DNA from: DASUTB01 sp036374835
GTDB taxonomy: Bacteria > Actinomycetota > Actinomycetes > Jiangellales > Jiangellaceae
NCBI GenBank assembly: GCA_036374835.1
Contig: DASUTB010000034.1
Coordinates: 1 to 26,255, forward strand
Direction: 5' to 3'
DNA length: 26,255 nucleotides
The translations under genes were made by a program, and so were the position numbers. The first letter of the stretch is position 1. Each line of letters begins with the position of its first letter. The notes below the pieces were generated by a model. That model was not told the DNA's origin, made no database searches, and saw only the letters and a list, made by a program, of their open reading frames with translations. This document shows positions 15,716 through 23,443 of this stretch, in pieces.

Positions 15716-15830
15716 CTAGATAAGTCCGACCCGCTGCGCGAACTGGGACAACTCGTCGCGCATCTGGTCGGGCTCGGTCGCGCCAGGAGTCACTACGAGA
15801 CGGGTGACGCCCTGCTCGGCGCGGGTCGCT
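15716..15830 (-). pseudogene. Possible 3' remnant of a luciferase-like (LLM) oxidoreductase gene
   Basis: On the minus strand about 35 codons ending at TAG 15718-15716 read GVTRLVVTPGATEPDQMRDE, then LSQFAQRVGLI. This is close in pattern to the C-terminal helix and strand of F420-dependent LLM-class oxidoreductases. The open frame continues upstream, but there it is only antisense shadow of pcrA with no LLM resemblance, so the rest of the gene has been lost. The call rests on a short remembered pattern and could be coincidence. Confidence 0.4.
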
Positions 15831-15925
15831 GCAGCAGCGCCCGACGATGGCTTAGTCCCTCGGATCCTCCGCGACGCGACGGGGCGGGCGAGCGCCGGCG
15901 CGCGACCATTGTCGGCTGCGCGCCA

Positions 15926-15931
15926 TAGACT
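15926..15931 (+). promoter_or_regulatory. -10 element (TAGACT) of pcrA
   Basis: TAGACT is followed by 9 nt (CGGGGGACG) and the ATG of pcrA. The run of G could also serve as a very close ribosome site, so the mRNA is leaderless or has a very short leader. Confidence 0.4.
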
Positions 15932-15940
15932 CGGGGGACG

Positions 15941-18373
15941 ATGAGCACACTGTTCGGCGAGATCCAGCTCGACGCGTCCGCCACTGCTGAAGCCGGCGGT
16001 GGCGAGCGCCGGCGAACCGACCCGGAGACCATCCTCGAAGGGCTCAATCCCGCCCAACGCGATGCGGTGACTCACGCCGGCAGTCCGCTGCTCATCGTGG
16101 CCGGCGCCGGCTCGGGCAAGACGCGAGTGCTCACCCGCCGCATCGCGTATCTGCTGGCCGAGCGCGACGTGCATCCGGGCTCGATCCTGGCTATCACGTT
16201 CACCAACAAGGCCGCCGGAGAGATGAAGGAGCGGGTGGCTGCGCTGGTCGGCAATCGCGCCAAGATCATGTGGGTCTCCACGTTCCACTCCGCGTGCGTG
16301 CGCATCCTGCGCAAGGAGGCCAAGCGGTTCGGCTTCACGTCCACCTTCTCGATCTACGACCAGGCCGATTCGCTGCGGCTGATGACGCTGGTGTGCCGTG
16401 AGCTGGAGCTCGATCCGCGTCGTTACCCGCCGCGGCAGCTCAGCAATCAGGTCAGCGCACTCAAGAACGAGTTGGTCGATCATGAGACTGCGCTGGCCAG
16501 GGCGTCGAACCACCACGAGCGCATGACCGCCGAGGCGTACGACCTGTATCAGCGCCGGCTCACCGAAGCCAACGCGATGGACTTCGACGACCTGATCATG
16601 ATGACGGTGCATCTGCTTCAGGCGTTTCCGGACGTCGCGGAGAACTACCGGCGCCGGTTTCGGCATGTGCTGGTGGACGAGTACCAGGACACCAACCATG
16701 CGCAGTACGTGCTGGTGCGCGAGTTGGTGGGCCGCAAGGAGCGGCGCACGGTGGACGGCGACGTGGTCGGCAAGGCCGAGGGCACGGACGCCGCCGGCCC
16801 GTCCGTGGAGCGCGCTGGGCACTTCGCTGAGCAGAGCGGAGCGGCCGGGTCGTCGGTTGGCCGAGCAGAGCCGTCCGGCGAGGGCGCCGCGTCCGTGGGC
16901 CGCGTCGAGCCGGCGGAACTGTGCGTGGTCGGTGACGCCGACCAGTCGATCTACGCATTCCGCGGCGCGACGATCCGCAACATCCTCCAGTTCGAGCAGG
17001 ACTATCCGGACGCGCGCACCGTCTTGCTGGAGCAGAACTACCGCTCGACGCAGACGATTCTGACCGCGGCCAACGCCGTCATCGCGAAGAACCCGGACCG
17101 CAAGCCCAAGCGACTGTGGACCGCCGGTGGCGACGGCCCTCGCATCGCCGGCTACGTCGCGGACAACGAGCACGCCGAGGCGCAGTTCGTCGCCGAGCAG
17201 ATCGACCGGCTCGGCGACGAGGGCGAGGCAAAGCCGGGCGACGTCGCGGTGTTCTACCGGACGAACGCGCAGTCCCGTGTCCTGGAGGAGATCTTCATCC
17301 GGGTCGGCCTGCCGTACCGGGTGGTCGGCGGTGTGCGCTTCTACGAGCGGCGCGAAGTGCGCGACGCGCTTGCGTACCTGCGCACGCTCGTCAACCCGGA
17401 CGACGCGGTGTCGTTGCGCCGCATCCTCAACACACCACGACGGGGAATCGGCGACCGTGCCGAGGCGGCGGTCGAGGCCCTTGCCCAACGCGACGGCGTC
17501 ACGTTCTGGCAGGCGTTGCGGCGTGCGGCGGACGCGCCCGGAATCGCGTCGCGGTCGGTGAACAGCATCGAGGGCTTCGTCTCGATGCTGGACGAGCTGC
17601 GCGCGCTGGTATCGGACGGCGCTCCGGCGTCGGCGATCATCAACGAGGTGCTGGAGCGGTCCGGCTACTGGAAGCAGCTCGAAGATTCGGATGATCCGCA
17701 GGACGAGACGCGAATCGACAACCTTCGCGAGCTGATCGCCGTCGCGACCGAGTTCGAGGCCACCAACGAGGACGGGTCGCTGACCGGTTTCCTTGAACAG
17801 GTGAGCCTGGTCGCCGATGCGGACGAGATCCCGGAGGGCGAAGACCACGAGGGCGTCGTGACGCTGATGACCCTGCACACCGCCAAGGGCCTGGAGTTCC
17901 CGGTGGTGTTCCTGACCGGCCTCGAGGACGGCGTGTTCCCGCACCAGCGGTCGCTGTACGAGCCGAAGGAACTCGAGGAGGAGCGGCGGCTGGCCTACGT
18001 CGGCATCACCAGGGCGCGGCAGCGGCTGTACTTGTCGCGGGCGCTGGTTCGCAGCGCATGGGGCGCGCCGAGCCACAACCCGCCGTCCCGGTTCCTCGGT
18101 GAGATCCCGGACGAGCTTGTCGAGTGGCTGCGCACCGAGGAGGAGCAGACCCGGTGGCGCTCGAGTGAGCCCGCGCCGTCCCGTCGGGGCAAGCCGAAGG
18201 CACGTCCGGTGCCGGTGCTGTCGGCCGGCGATCGGGTGACCCATGACGCGTTCGGGCTCGGCACGGTCGTCGCGACGTATGGGCAGGGTGAGCGGGCCCA
18301 GGCATCGGTCGACTTCGGTGACGAGGGCGTCAAGACGCTCCTGCTGCGGTTCGCCCCGATCCAGAAGCTCTGA
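15941..18373 (+). CDS. pcrA: ATP-dependent 3'-5' DNA helicase PcrA/UvrD
   Basis: 810 aa. A superfamily 1A helicase that unwinds DNA in nucleotide-excision repair and replication-fork processing. Walker A is AGAGSGKT (54-61); motif Ia is TFTNKAAGEMKER; motif II is DEYQD (246-250); motif III GDADQSIYAFRGA (331-343); then LEQNYRST; motif V LMTLHTAKGLEFPVVFLTG; motif VI EERRLAYVGITRARQRLYL. The C-terminus (about 755-810, GDRVTHDAFGLGTVVATYG) is the Tudor-like domain that binds RNA polymerase. Residues 265-326 are a low-complexity insert between motifs II and III (DNA 16733-16918), where the family normally has only a few residues; it contains degenerate repeats (SVERAGHFAEQSG, SVGRAEPSGEG, SVGRVEPAE). 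A family I repeat begins 14 nt after the stop. Confidence 0.96.
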   Translation: MSTLFGEIQLDASATAEAGGGERRRTDPETILEGLNPAQRDAVTHAGSPLLIVAGAGSGKTRVLTRRIAYLLAERDVHPGSILAITFTNKAAGEMKERVAALVGNRAKIMWVSTFHSACVRILRKEAKRFGFTSTFSIYDQADSLRLMTLVCRELELDPRRYPPRQLSNQVSALKNELVDHETALARASNHHERMTAEAYDLYQRRLTEANAMDFDDLIMMTVHLLQAFPDVAENYRRRFRHVLVDEYQDTNHAQYVLVRELVGRKERRTVDGDVVGKAEGTDAAGPSVERAGHFAEQSGAAGSSVGRAEPSGEGAASVGRVEPAELCVVGDADQSIYAFRGATIRNILQFEQDYPDARTVLLEQNYRSTQTILTAANAVIAKNPDRKPKRLWTAGGDGPRIAGYVADNEHAEAQFVAEQIDRLGDEGEAKPGDVAVFYRTNAQSRVLEEIFIRVGLPYRVVGGVRFYERREVRDALAYLRTLVNPDDAVSLRRILNTPRRGIGDRAEAAVEALAQRDGVTFWQALRRAADAPGIASRSVNSIEGFVSMLDELRALVSDGAPASAIINEVLERSGYWKQLEDSDDPQDETRIDNLRELIAVATEFEATNEDGSLTGFLEQVSLVADADEIPEGEDHEGVVTLMTLHTAKGLEFPVVFLTGLEDGVFPHQRSLYEPKELEEERRLAYVGITRARQRLYLSRALVRSAWGAPSHNPPSRFLGEIPDELVEWLRTEEEQTRWRSSEPAPSRRGKPKARPVPVLSAGDRVTHDAFGLGTVVATYGQGERAQASVDFGDEGVKTLLLRFAPIQKL

Positions 18374-18676
18374 CACATCCCCCCTGGGAATGATCACGTA
18401 AACGCCTCCAGGTAACCCTTAACGACTCGTCGACGGGTCGTTAAGGGTTACTTCTTGTGCGTTCGCCTATGCAGTAGGAAAAACGACCGCTCGATGGTCT
18501 ACCGCGGCGGAGGATGTGCTGTAACGCAGCAATGCGCGAAAGTAACGGTTAGCGACGCGTCGATGGGTCGCTAAGCATGCTGGAGTGGCGTTTACGTGGT
18601 CATTCTGGTGGTGCGCTATATAACGATTTGCCAGTAGTTGCCTGGCGCCGGCCGTCCTGCGTGACAGGATCGGCGC
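18374..18676. other. 303-bp gap between pcrA and the DUF4129 operon
   Basis: No gene is visible. The gap holds the 218-bp family I element (18388-18605). Downstream of it, TATATAACGATTTGCCAG (about 18616-18633) is the most A/T-rich stretch, and TATAAC within it is a plausible -10 for the DUF4129 operon. The 5' leader would then be about 50 nt. Confidence 0.45.
18388..18605. repeat. MITE-like element with 19-bp terminal inverted repeats (family I)
   Basis: Terminal repeats GAATGATCACGTAAACGCC (18388-18406) and its inverse with one mismatch (18587-18605) bound a 218-bp non-coding segment. Inside the left end is a 40-bp palindrome (18412-18451) with one mismatched pair, beginning GTAACCCTTAACGACTCG. 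The right half, 18542-18605, matches the solo copy at 2922-2984. The structure fits a non-autonomous miniature element or a paired REP-type repeat. No clear target-site duplication was seen. Confidence 0.75.
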
Positions 18677-19396
18677 ATGAAGCCGGTACGCCTCGCCGTA
18701 CTCGCCGCCCTCGTCGTAGTTGCTGTCGCGGCGATCGCCTGGGTGGCCGGGCCTGTCGACGTGGGCCATCCGCGGTTCTCGCTCGGGCTGAACTTCGATG
18801 TCGAGCTGCCGGAACAACAAGAGCAGGACGAAGACCTGTGCGAAGAGTCGGGCCTGGGGTGTGCGGAGGAGCAGCCGGGTGCGGTGTCTGACGCGGTATC
18901 GGTCGGCACGTTCGTGTTCGCGCTCGCGCTATTGGGCGTCGTGGCGTGGCTTGTCGGGCGGCTGTTCCGCAAGCTGATCCGAGAGCTTCGGGACGTGCGT
19001 CTGCCCATCCCGATGGACGAGACGGTCGATGCGCACATCCGCGAGGCGCTTCGCGACGCTTCGCAAGAAGCGGCGAAGAACGTTGAAGGTGTGCCGGCCG
19101 GCGATGCGACCGACGCCGTCGTCGCATCGTGGGTGCTGCTCGAACGGGCCGCCGAACGTGTGGGCACACCCCGCGCCGCTGCCGCCACACCCACCGAGTT
19201 CACCGTCCACCTGCTGCGTGAACACGACGCGGATCCGCGTGCCGTCTCGACGCTGCTCGATTTGTATCACCAAGCGCGTTTCGGGCCGGCGCCGCTGCCG
19301 GATTCCGCGGCCGAAACGGCGGCCGACGCACTGCGGACGATCGCGAACAGTCTGTCCGGCGCGGTGCCGTCCGCGCCGACGGAGGACGCCTCATGA
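18677..19396 (+). CDS. DUF4129-domain membrane protein
   Basis: 239 aa from ATG 18677. The first helix is at about 5-26 and a second at about 74-97 (VSVGTFVFALALLGVVAWLVGRL). The loop between them is extracytoplasmic, acidic, and has two cysteines (55 and 62) that could form a disulfide. The C-terminal cytoplasmic part holds a DUF4129 domain (about 147-205): AVVASWVLLERAAERVGTPR, then ATPTEFTVHLL and STLLDLYHQARFG. DUF4129 usually follows transglutaminase domains in MoxR-DUF58 operons; here it is a stand-alone gene and the first of five. The next gene overlaps by 4 nt (ATGA). It probably acts in an envelope complex with the MoxR ATPase. Confidence 0.85.
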   Translation: MKPVRLAVLAALVVVAVAAIAWVAGPVDVGHPRFSLGLNFDVELPEQQEQDEDLCEESGLGCAEEQPGAVSDAVSVGTFVFALALLGVVAWLVGRLFRKLIRELRDVRLPIPMDETVDAHIREALRDASQEAAKNVEGVPAGDATDAVVASWVLLERAAERVGTPRAAAATPTEFTVHLLREHDADPRAVSTLLDLYHQARFGPAPLPDSAAETAADALRTIANSLSGAVPSAPTEDAS

Positions 19397-19896
19397 AAAG
19401 GCGGCGCATCCTCATACCGGCCACCGCGGGTCTGCTCACCGGCGGGTTGGCCTGGGTGATGGGCGTCGTCACTATCGACGCGATCTTGATCGGCGTGCTG
19501 GTGGCCGTCCTCGTGGGTACGCCACGCTGGTTGGGCTATCCGGCCGACTGGGACTGGCCGGCGGCACACATGGGGGACGGCGGGCAGCGCGGCTACTACG
19601 AGGTGCGGCGACTCGCGGCACTGTTCCGCCGCGAGTCCAGCGGCGATCCGTTCAACCGGCTGATAGCGCCGCGGTTGCGGGAGCTGACCGAGCGGCGGCT
19701 GCCGGAGTTGGCTGAGCGGCGGCTGGCTGCGGCGGGGCAAAGCCTGGACGACGCCGCTGCACGCGAGATCCTCGGCGCGGATGTGGTCGATTGGCTCCAC
19801 GGCCGGCCGAGCCGGCTCGACAAGCACCCGCGGGTGAAGCAGGCCGAGCTGATGCTCGACCGGTTGGACGAGTACGAGGAGAACAGGCAGCTATGA
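19393..19896 (+). CDS. Membrane-anchored protein of the MoxR operon
   Basis: 167 aa; ATG 19393 overlaps the previous stop (ATGA). Two helices at about 8-24 and 27-43 (ILIPATAGLLTGGLAWVMGVV, then AILIGVLVAVLVGTPRW) are followed by a soluble, Arg/Glu/Leu-rich helical domain with the repeats LRELTERRLPELAERRLAAA and HPRVKQAELMLDRLDEYEE. No family was recognised. Position and overlap on both sides show that it belongs to the MoxR-DUF58 system, probably as a scaffold or membrane anchor. Confidence 0.8.
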   Translation: MKRRRILIPATAGLLTGGLAWVMGVVTIDAILIGVLVAVLVGTPRWLGYPADWDWPAAHMGDGGQRGYYEVRRLAALFRRESSGDPFNRLIAPRLRELTERRLPELAERRLAAAGQSLDDAAAREILGADVVDWLHGRPSRLDKHPRVKQAELMLDRLDEYEENRQL

Positions 19897-20879
19897 GTGA
19901 TCGGTCAGCTCCGGCTTCGGTCAGCGAGGTCGCGGCCGCCGCTGGCAAGGTCTTGGGGTCGATCGCGTCGGCCGTCGTCGGGCAACGCGAGCCGGTGCGT
20001 CTTGCGCTGGCCGCGATGCTTGCCGGTGGCCACGTGCTCATCGAGGACGTCCCCGGGCTGGGCAAGACGCTGGCCGCACGCAGCCTCGCACAGGCCGTCG
20101 GGCTGGACTTCCGCCGCGTACAGTGCACGCCCGATCTCCTGCCCGCGGACGTCACCGGCTCGTACGTCTACGAGCAGGGCGAACGGCGCTTCGCGTTCCA
20201 TCCGGGACCCATCTTCACCGGACTGCTACTCGTCGATGAGATCAACCGGACACCGCCGAAGACCCAGTCGGCGTTCCTCGAGGCCATGCAGGAACGGCAG
20301 GTCACTGTCGAGGGCAATACGCACGACCTGCCCGCGCCGTTCCATGTGCTGGCCACCGCCAACCCGATCGAGTACGACGGCACCTACCCGCTGCCGGAGG
20401 CACAGCTCGACCGCTTCCTGCTGCGTTTGTCGTTCGGCTATCCGGAGCCCGACGAGGAGGGCGCGGTGCTGGCGCGGCGGATCGCGCGACGGCAGGAGGA
20501 GGTCAGCGTGCCGACCGTCATCGACGCCGACGAACTGCTGCGTCTGCAGGCAGGCGTCGAGCAGGTCGACGTCGACCCGGACGTGTCCTCGTACTGTGTC
20601 CGGCTCGCTGCCGCCACCCGGGAGCACCGTGCCGTCGACGTCGGCGCGTCACCGCGAGGATCGCTGGCGCTGGTACTCGTCGCGCGGGCGTTGGCCGTGC
20701 TGGCCGGGCGAAACTACGTCGTGCCCGAAGACGTGAAGGCGTGTGCCGTCTCGGCACTGGGACACCGGCTGACGCTGCGTCCTGAGACGTGGGCCAGTGG
20801 TGTGTCCGGGCAGGACGTCGTCACCGAGCTGCTCGAGACGGTGCCAACGCCGGCGGCGGCGCCGTCCCGCGAGGATTGA
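19893..20879 (+). CDS. MoxR-family AAA+ ATPase
   Basis: 328 aa from ATG 19893, overlapping the previous stop (ATGA); upstream in-frame codons lie inside the neighbour and are ignored. AAA_3 core: Walker A DVPGLGKT (52-59), Walker B LLLVDEINR (111-119), sensor-1 ATANPIEYDGTYPLPEAQLD, and an arginine-rich second region (DRFLLRLSFGYPE), then an AAA-lid with GASPRGSLALVLVARALAVL. MoxR ATPases act as chaperones that fold or activate partner proteins carrying von Willebrand-like (VWA) domains; the adjacent DUF58 protein is the obvious partner. Length and motifs are typical. One nt separates it from the DUF58 gene. Confidence 0.95.
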   Translation: MSDRSAPASVSEVAAAAGKVLGSIASAVVGQREPVRLALAAMLAGGHVLIEDVPGLGKTLAARSLAQAVGLDFRRVQCTPDLLPADVTGSYVYEQGERRFAFHPGPIFTGLLLVDEINRTPPKTQSAFLEAMQERQVTVEGNTHDLPAPFHVLATANPIEYDGTYPLPEAQLDRFLLRLSFGYPEPDEEGAVLARRIARRQEEVSVPTVIDADELLRLQAGVEQVDVDPDVSSYCVRLAAATREHRAVDVGASPRGSLALVLVARALAVLAGRNYVVPEDVKACAVSALGHRLTLRPETWASGVSGQDVVTELLETVPTPAAAPSRED

Positions 20880-20880
20880 C

Positions 20881-22224
20881 ATGCGTCCGTCCAGCACGAA
20901 GGGCGTGCTGCCGCCGGACCCGGTCCGGACCGCCCGCGCGACACGATGGCGGCCTACGTGGACGCAGCGGCGAGCCGCCGTCCTTCTCGTGTTCATCGTG
21001 GCCGTTTCGCTGGTAGCCGGCACTCCCAACGTTGCACTCCTGGCGTTGCCACTTGCCGTTGGCTCCGCGTTGGCCTGGAACAGCAACGCCGGCCAACCGG
21101 ACGTCGAACTACGTGTCGAATTCGCGCGGATGGCCGAGCAGGCCCTCCCGTCCGATGTGGCGATGACCGTCTCGGGCCTCGACCGTGCGGAGATGGCGGT
21201 GATCGGACTGCCGTCGGGAATGCTGGACGGCCGGCCGCGGACGCTTGTTCTCGGCCCGCAGCACGACGCTGAGACAGTCGGCGTTCGGCTGAACACCGCG
21301 CAGTGGGGGATTCACGAGTATGGGGCGGCGGGCCTGCGGGTTGCCTCAGGCGACGGTCTGTTCGCCACCGACATCGAGCGCACTCGCGTGCCCCCGATGC
21401 GGGTTCTACCGTCTGCACAGGTGCTGGCCGCGGCCGAGCTGCCGGCGCGTTCGGCCGGCCAGGTCGGGGCACACCGCACAAGGCGTCCGGGAGACGGCTC
21501 GGAGCTGCTCGACGTACGCGAATTCCGGCCGGGCGACCGGATCCGGCGCATCGACTGGAGGGTCAGCGCCCGGCGAGGCGAGCTCCACGTACGCCACACC
21601 GCGATCGATGCGGACGCCGAGCTCACGATCTGCATCGACTCTCGTCACGATCTGGGACCGGTCGTTGCGGATTGGCCCGAGCGGGTGCACGGCGTTGCCG
21701 AGTCGGAGACGTCGAGCCTGGACATCGCCGTCACCGCGGCCGTGACGCTGGCCACCACCTACACGCGGCTCGGCGACCGGGTGGGTTTCGTCGACCTGGC
21801 CGTTGCGCGCCGGGCGATCCATCCCGGCTCGGGGCGCCGCCAGCTGATGCGCATCCGCTGGCAGCTGGCGGGCATGACCACCGGCGGCAGCTTGAGCATG
21901 CGGTCGTTCGACGAAGCGACGCTGCCGCGCGGTGCGGTGACCGTCGTCCTTTCCCCATTCATGGACGATCAGGTGACCGAGTTGGTCGGGCGGCTGGCCG
22001 GCACGCGGCGCGACACCATCGCCGTCGACGTGCTTCCCAAACCCGAGCTGCCGTCCGAGCGTCACGAACGCGCCGCCGCCCGGCTGGTGCTCGCCGAGCG
22101 GAGCGCCCGGCTCTCCTGGCTGGCGCGTCGTGGTGTGCTCGTCACCCGTTGGGATCCTGCGCTGTTCGGCGCGCTCATCCGGGAACGGCAACGGCAACGG
22201 CACCGGCACCGGAGGGTGGCATGA
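20881..22224 (+). CDS. DUF58-domain protein (VWA-like, MoxR partner)
   Basis: 447 aa from ATG 20881, one nt after the moxR stop. Two N-terminal membrane helices (about 31-47 and 50-66) are followed by a soluble part. The DUF58 signature is at about 204-240: GDGSELLDVREFRPGDRIRR, then IDWRVSARRGELHVR. A VWA-like metal-site strand ELTICIDSRHD (Asp253) follows, then LATTYTRLGDRVGFV. DUF58 proteins are membrane-tethered clients of MoxR ATPases in envelope-related operons; the exact task is unknown. The C-terminus is unusually basic (RERQRQRQRHRHRRVA). The next gene overlaps by 4 nt. Confidence 0.92.
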   Translation: MRPSSTKGVLPPDPVRTARATRWRPTWTQRRAAVLLVFIVAVSLVAGTPNVALLALPLAVGSALAWNSNAGQPDVELRVEFARMAEQALPSDVAMTVSGLDRAEMAVIGLPSGMLDGRPRTLVLGPQHDAETVGVRLNTAQWGIHEYGAAGLRVASGDGLFATDIERTRVPPMRVLPSAQVLAAAELPARSAGQVGAHRTRRPGDGSELLDVREFRPGDRIRRIDWRVSARRGELHVRHTAIDADAELTICIDSRHDLGPVVADWPERVHGVAESETSSLDIAVTAAVTLATTYTRLGDRVGFVDLAVARRAIHPGSGRRQLMRIRWQLAGMTTGGSLSMRSFDEATLPRGAVTVVLSPFMDDQVTELVGRLAGTRRDTIAVDVLPKPELPSERHERAAARLVLAERSARLSWLARRGVLVTRWDPALFGALIRERQRQRHRHRRVA

Positions 22225-22655
22225 CCGCGGGGGATCTCCGGACGACGAGCCGTCAAGCGATCAGCGGCCGGACGCTGCGGCTGCTGCTGGCCGCTGCGAC
22301 CGCCGGACTGATCCTTTCGGCCCGAGCGCCGGCCGGAATCAATGTGGATCCGGTTAACGTGGCGCTGCTGCTGGCGGTCGTCACGGTGACGGTTCGGCTC
22401 GCGGCCTCGGCCGTCCCGACCGGTGTGGGCGTCATCGCGGTGATGGTCGCCATATGGTCGGGCATCGGGTTCAGCAGCTGGCTGGTGCTGACCGCGTCCC
22501 TGCTGTATACGGTTCATCTGCTCGCCGGGCTGTGCGAGGTCATTCCAGCGACGGCGCGGATCGAGCGTGGCGCGCTGCGTCCCAGCCTCATCCGCTGGAT
22601 TCAGGTGCAGCTCGCGGCCGTCCCGCCGCTGGCCGTGCTCGTCGCGCTGGTGTGA
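22221..22655 (+). CDS. Four-helix membrane protein closing the MoxR operon
   Basis: 144 aa from ATG 22221, overlapping the DUF58 stop, with GGAGGG upstream. Predicted helices: about 19-35 (TLRLLLAAATAGLILSA), 43-64 (VNVALLLAVVTVTVRLAASAV), 66-98 (VIAVMVAIWSGIGFSSWLVL plus a following stretch) and 127-144 (VQLAAVPPLAVLVALV). No family was recognised. Placement implies a membrane part of the MoxR-DUF58 complex. Confidence 0.75.
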   Translation: MTAGDLRTTSRQAISGRTLRLLLAAATAGLILSARAPAGINVDPVNVALLLAVVTVTVRLAASAVPTGVGVIAVMVAIWSGIGFSSWLVLTASLLYTVHLLAGLCEVIPATARIERGALRPSLIRWIQVQLAAVPPLAVLVALV

Positions 22656-22682
22656 CGCCCCGGGCCGACGCCGGTCAGGGCG
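22656..22682. terminator. Possible bidirectional hairpin terminator
   Basis: CGCCC (22656-22660) pairs with GGGCG (22678-22682), and the loop contains a further CGG/CCG pairing. It lies between the convergent stops at 22655 and 22688. There is no T-tract, so confidence is low. Confidence 0.3.
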
Positions 22683-22687
22683 GGTCG

Positions 22688-23443
22688 CTAGCCGATGCCG
22701 ACGATGTCCAGGTATTGACGGATCCTGGCGCCGTTGCCGTGGCCCGCGCTCCATGTGCAGCCAAGGCCCGTAGCCGCGACGCGTCCCGTGGCGACGACCC
22801 GCCTGATGGCGGCGATTACGGCCTCGAGCGCCGGCCCACCAGCGGCCGGAAATAGCAGGCCGGGCAGGTCGTCCGGCGTGACGACGTCGAGATCGACGTG
22901 TAAGTAGATCGGCCCGTCGGGGATGGCGTCACCCGCCAGCTGGTCAACGTCGCAGCGCCGAATGGCCGAAGCGGCGAGGAACTCCACCTCCGGTGGATCG
23001 AGATCACGGGCGTCGACGAGGGCGATCCGGCTCTCTGCGATCGGCCGTAAGCCGAGTGCGTCACTGATCAACTCGGGGCGGTAGCCGACGAGGATGCGCA
23101 ACGGCATCCCGCCCAAGTATCCGGATGCAGTGGTCTCCAACGTCTGGACGTCGCCGTGCGCGTCGAACCAGACGATCGCCGGATCGGTACCGGCTCGCTG
23201 GAGTCCGGCGACCGTCGCCAGCGACGTCGTGCAATCGCCCGACGCGACGACTGGACGCCCGCCGTCCCGTACATCGCCGGCGACCGTTTCTGCGACGCGG
23301 CCGTAGAGGTGGGCCATCCGTTGCCACGGGCCACCGTCCGGCAGGTCCGCAGCAATCGTGACGTCCGGCTCGTACGGGGTGTCGAGTTGGGGCAGATGCT
23401 CATCGAGGTGATACGGAACGAGAATGTGCGCCATCGCCGTCAT
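22688..23443 (-). CDS. Arginase/agmatinase-fold hydrolase-like protein
   Basis: 251 aa from ATG 23443, overlapping the stop of the upstream gene (ATGA). Ureohydrolase fold: SGDCTTSLATVAGLQ (68-82), WFDAHGDVQT (92-101), SGYLGGMPLRIL, and LHVDLDVVTPDD (181-192). The two binuclear-manganese clusters are recognisable (Asp94, His96, Asp98; Asp184, Asp186), but the first ligand, His in the canonical GGDHS, is Cys71 here (GDC). The canonical Glu near the C-terminus is also not evident. This GDC form occurs in a subfamily of actinobacterial arginase-like proteins, whose substrate is unsettled. Whether it hydrolyses arginine, agmatine or another guanidino compound cannot be decided from sequence. It is translationally coupled to the upstream conserved protein. 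Confidence 0.8.
   Translation of the reverse strand: MTAMAHILVPYHLDEHLPQLDTPYEPDVTIAADLPDGGPWQRMAHLYGRVAETVAGDVRDGGRPVVASGDCTTSLATVAGLQRAGTDPAIVWFDAHGDVQTLETTASGYLGGMPLRILVGYRPELISDALGLRPIAESRIALVDARDLDPPEVEFLAASAIRRCDVDQLAGDAIPDGPIYLHVDLDVVTPDDLPGLLFPAAGGPALEAVIAAIRRVVATGRVAATGLGCTWSAGHGNGARIRQYLDIVGIG

Noticed and set aside
15716..18397. 893-codon minus-strand open frame across pcrA
   Set aside because: Antisense shadow of pcrA in high-GC DNA; composition is His/Arg/Gln-rich with no domain pattern. Only its last 35 or so codons, outside pcrA, look real and are reported as a possible remnant.
18467..18820. Shared peptide QNDHVN...ANRY encoded by repeat copies near 2950 and 18580
   Set aside because: It arises from translating the family I DNA repeat on the minus strand. 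Changes between copies do not favour synonymous sites, and the frames run into unrelated antisense sequence, so it is not a gene.
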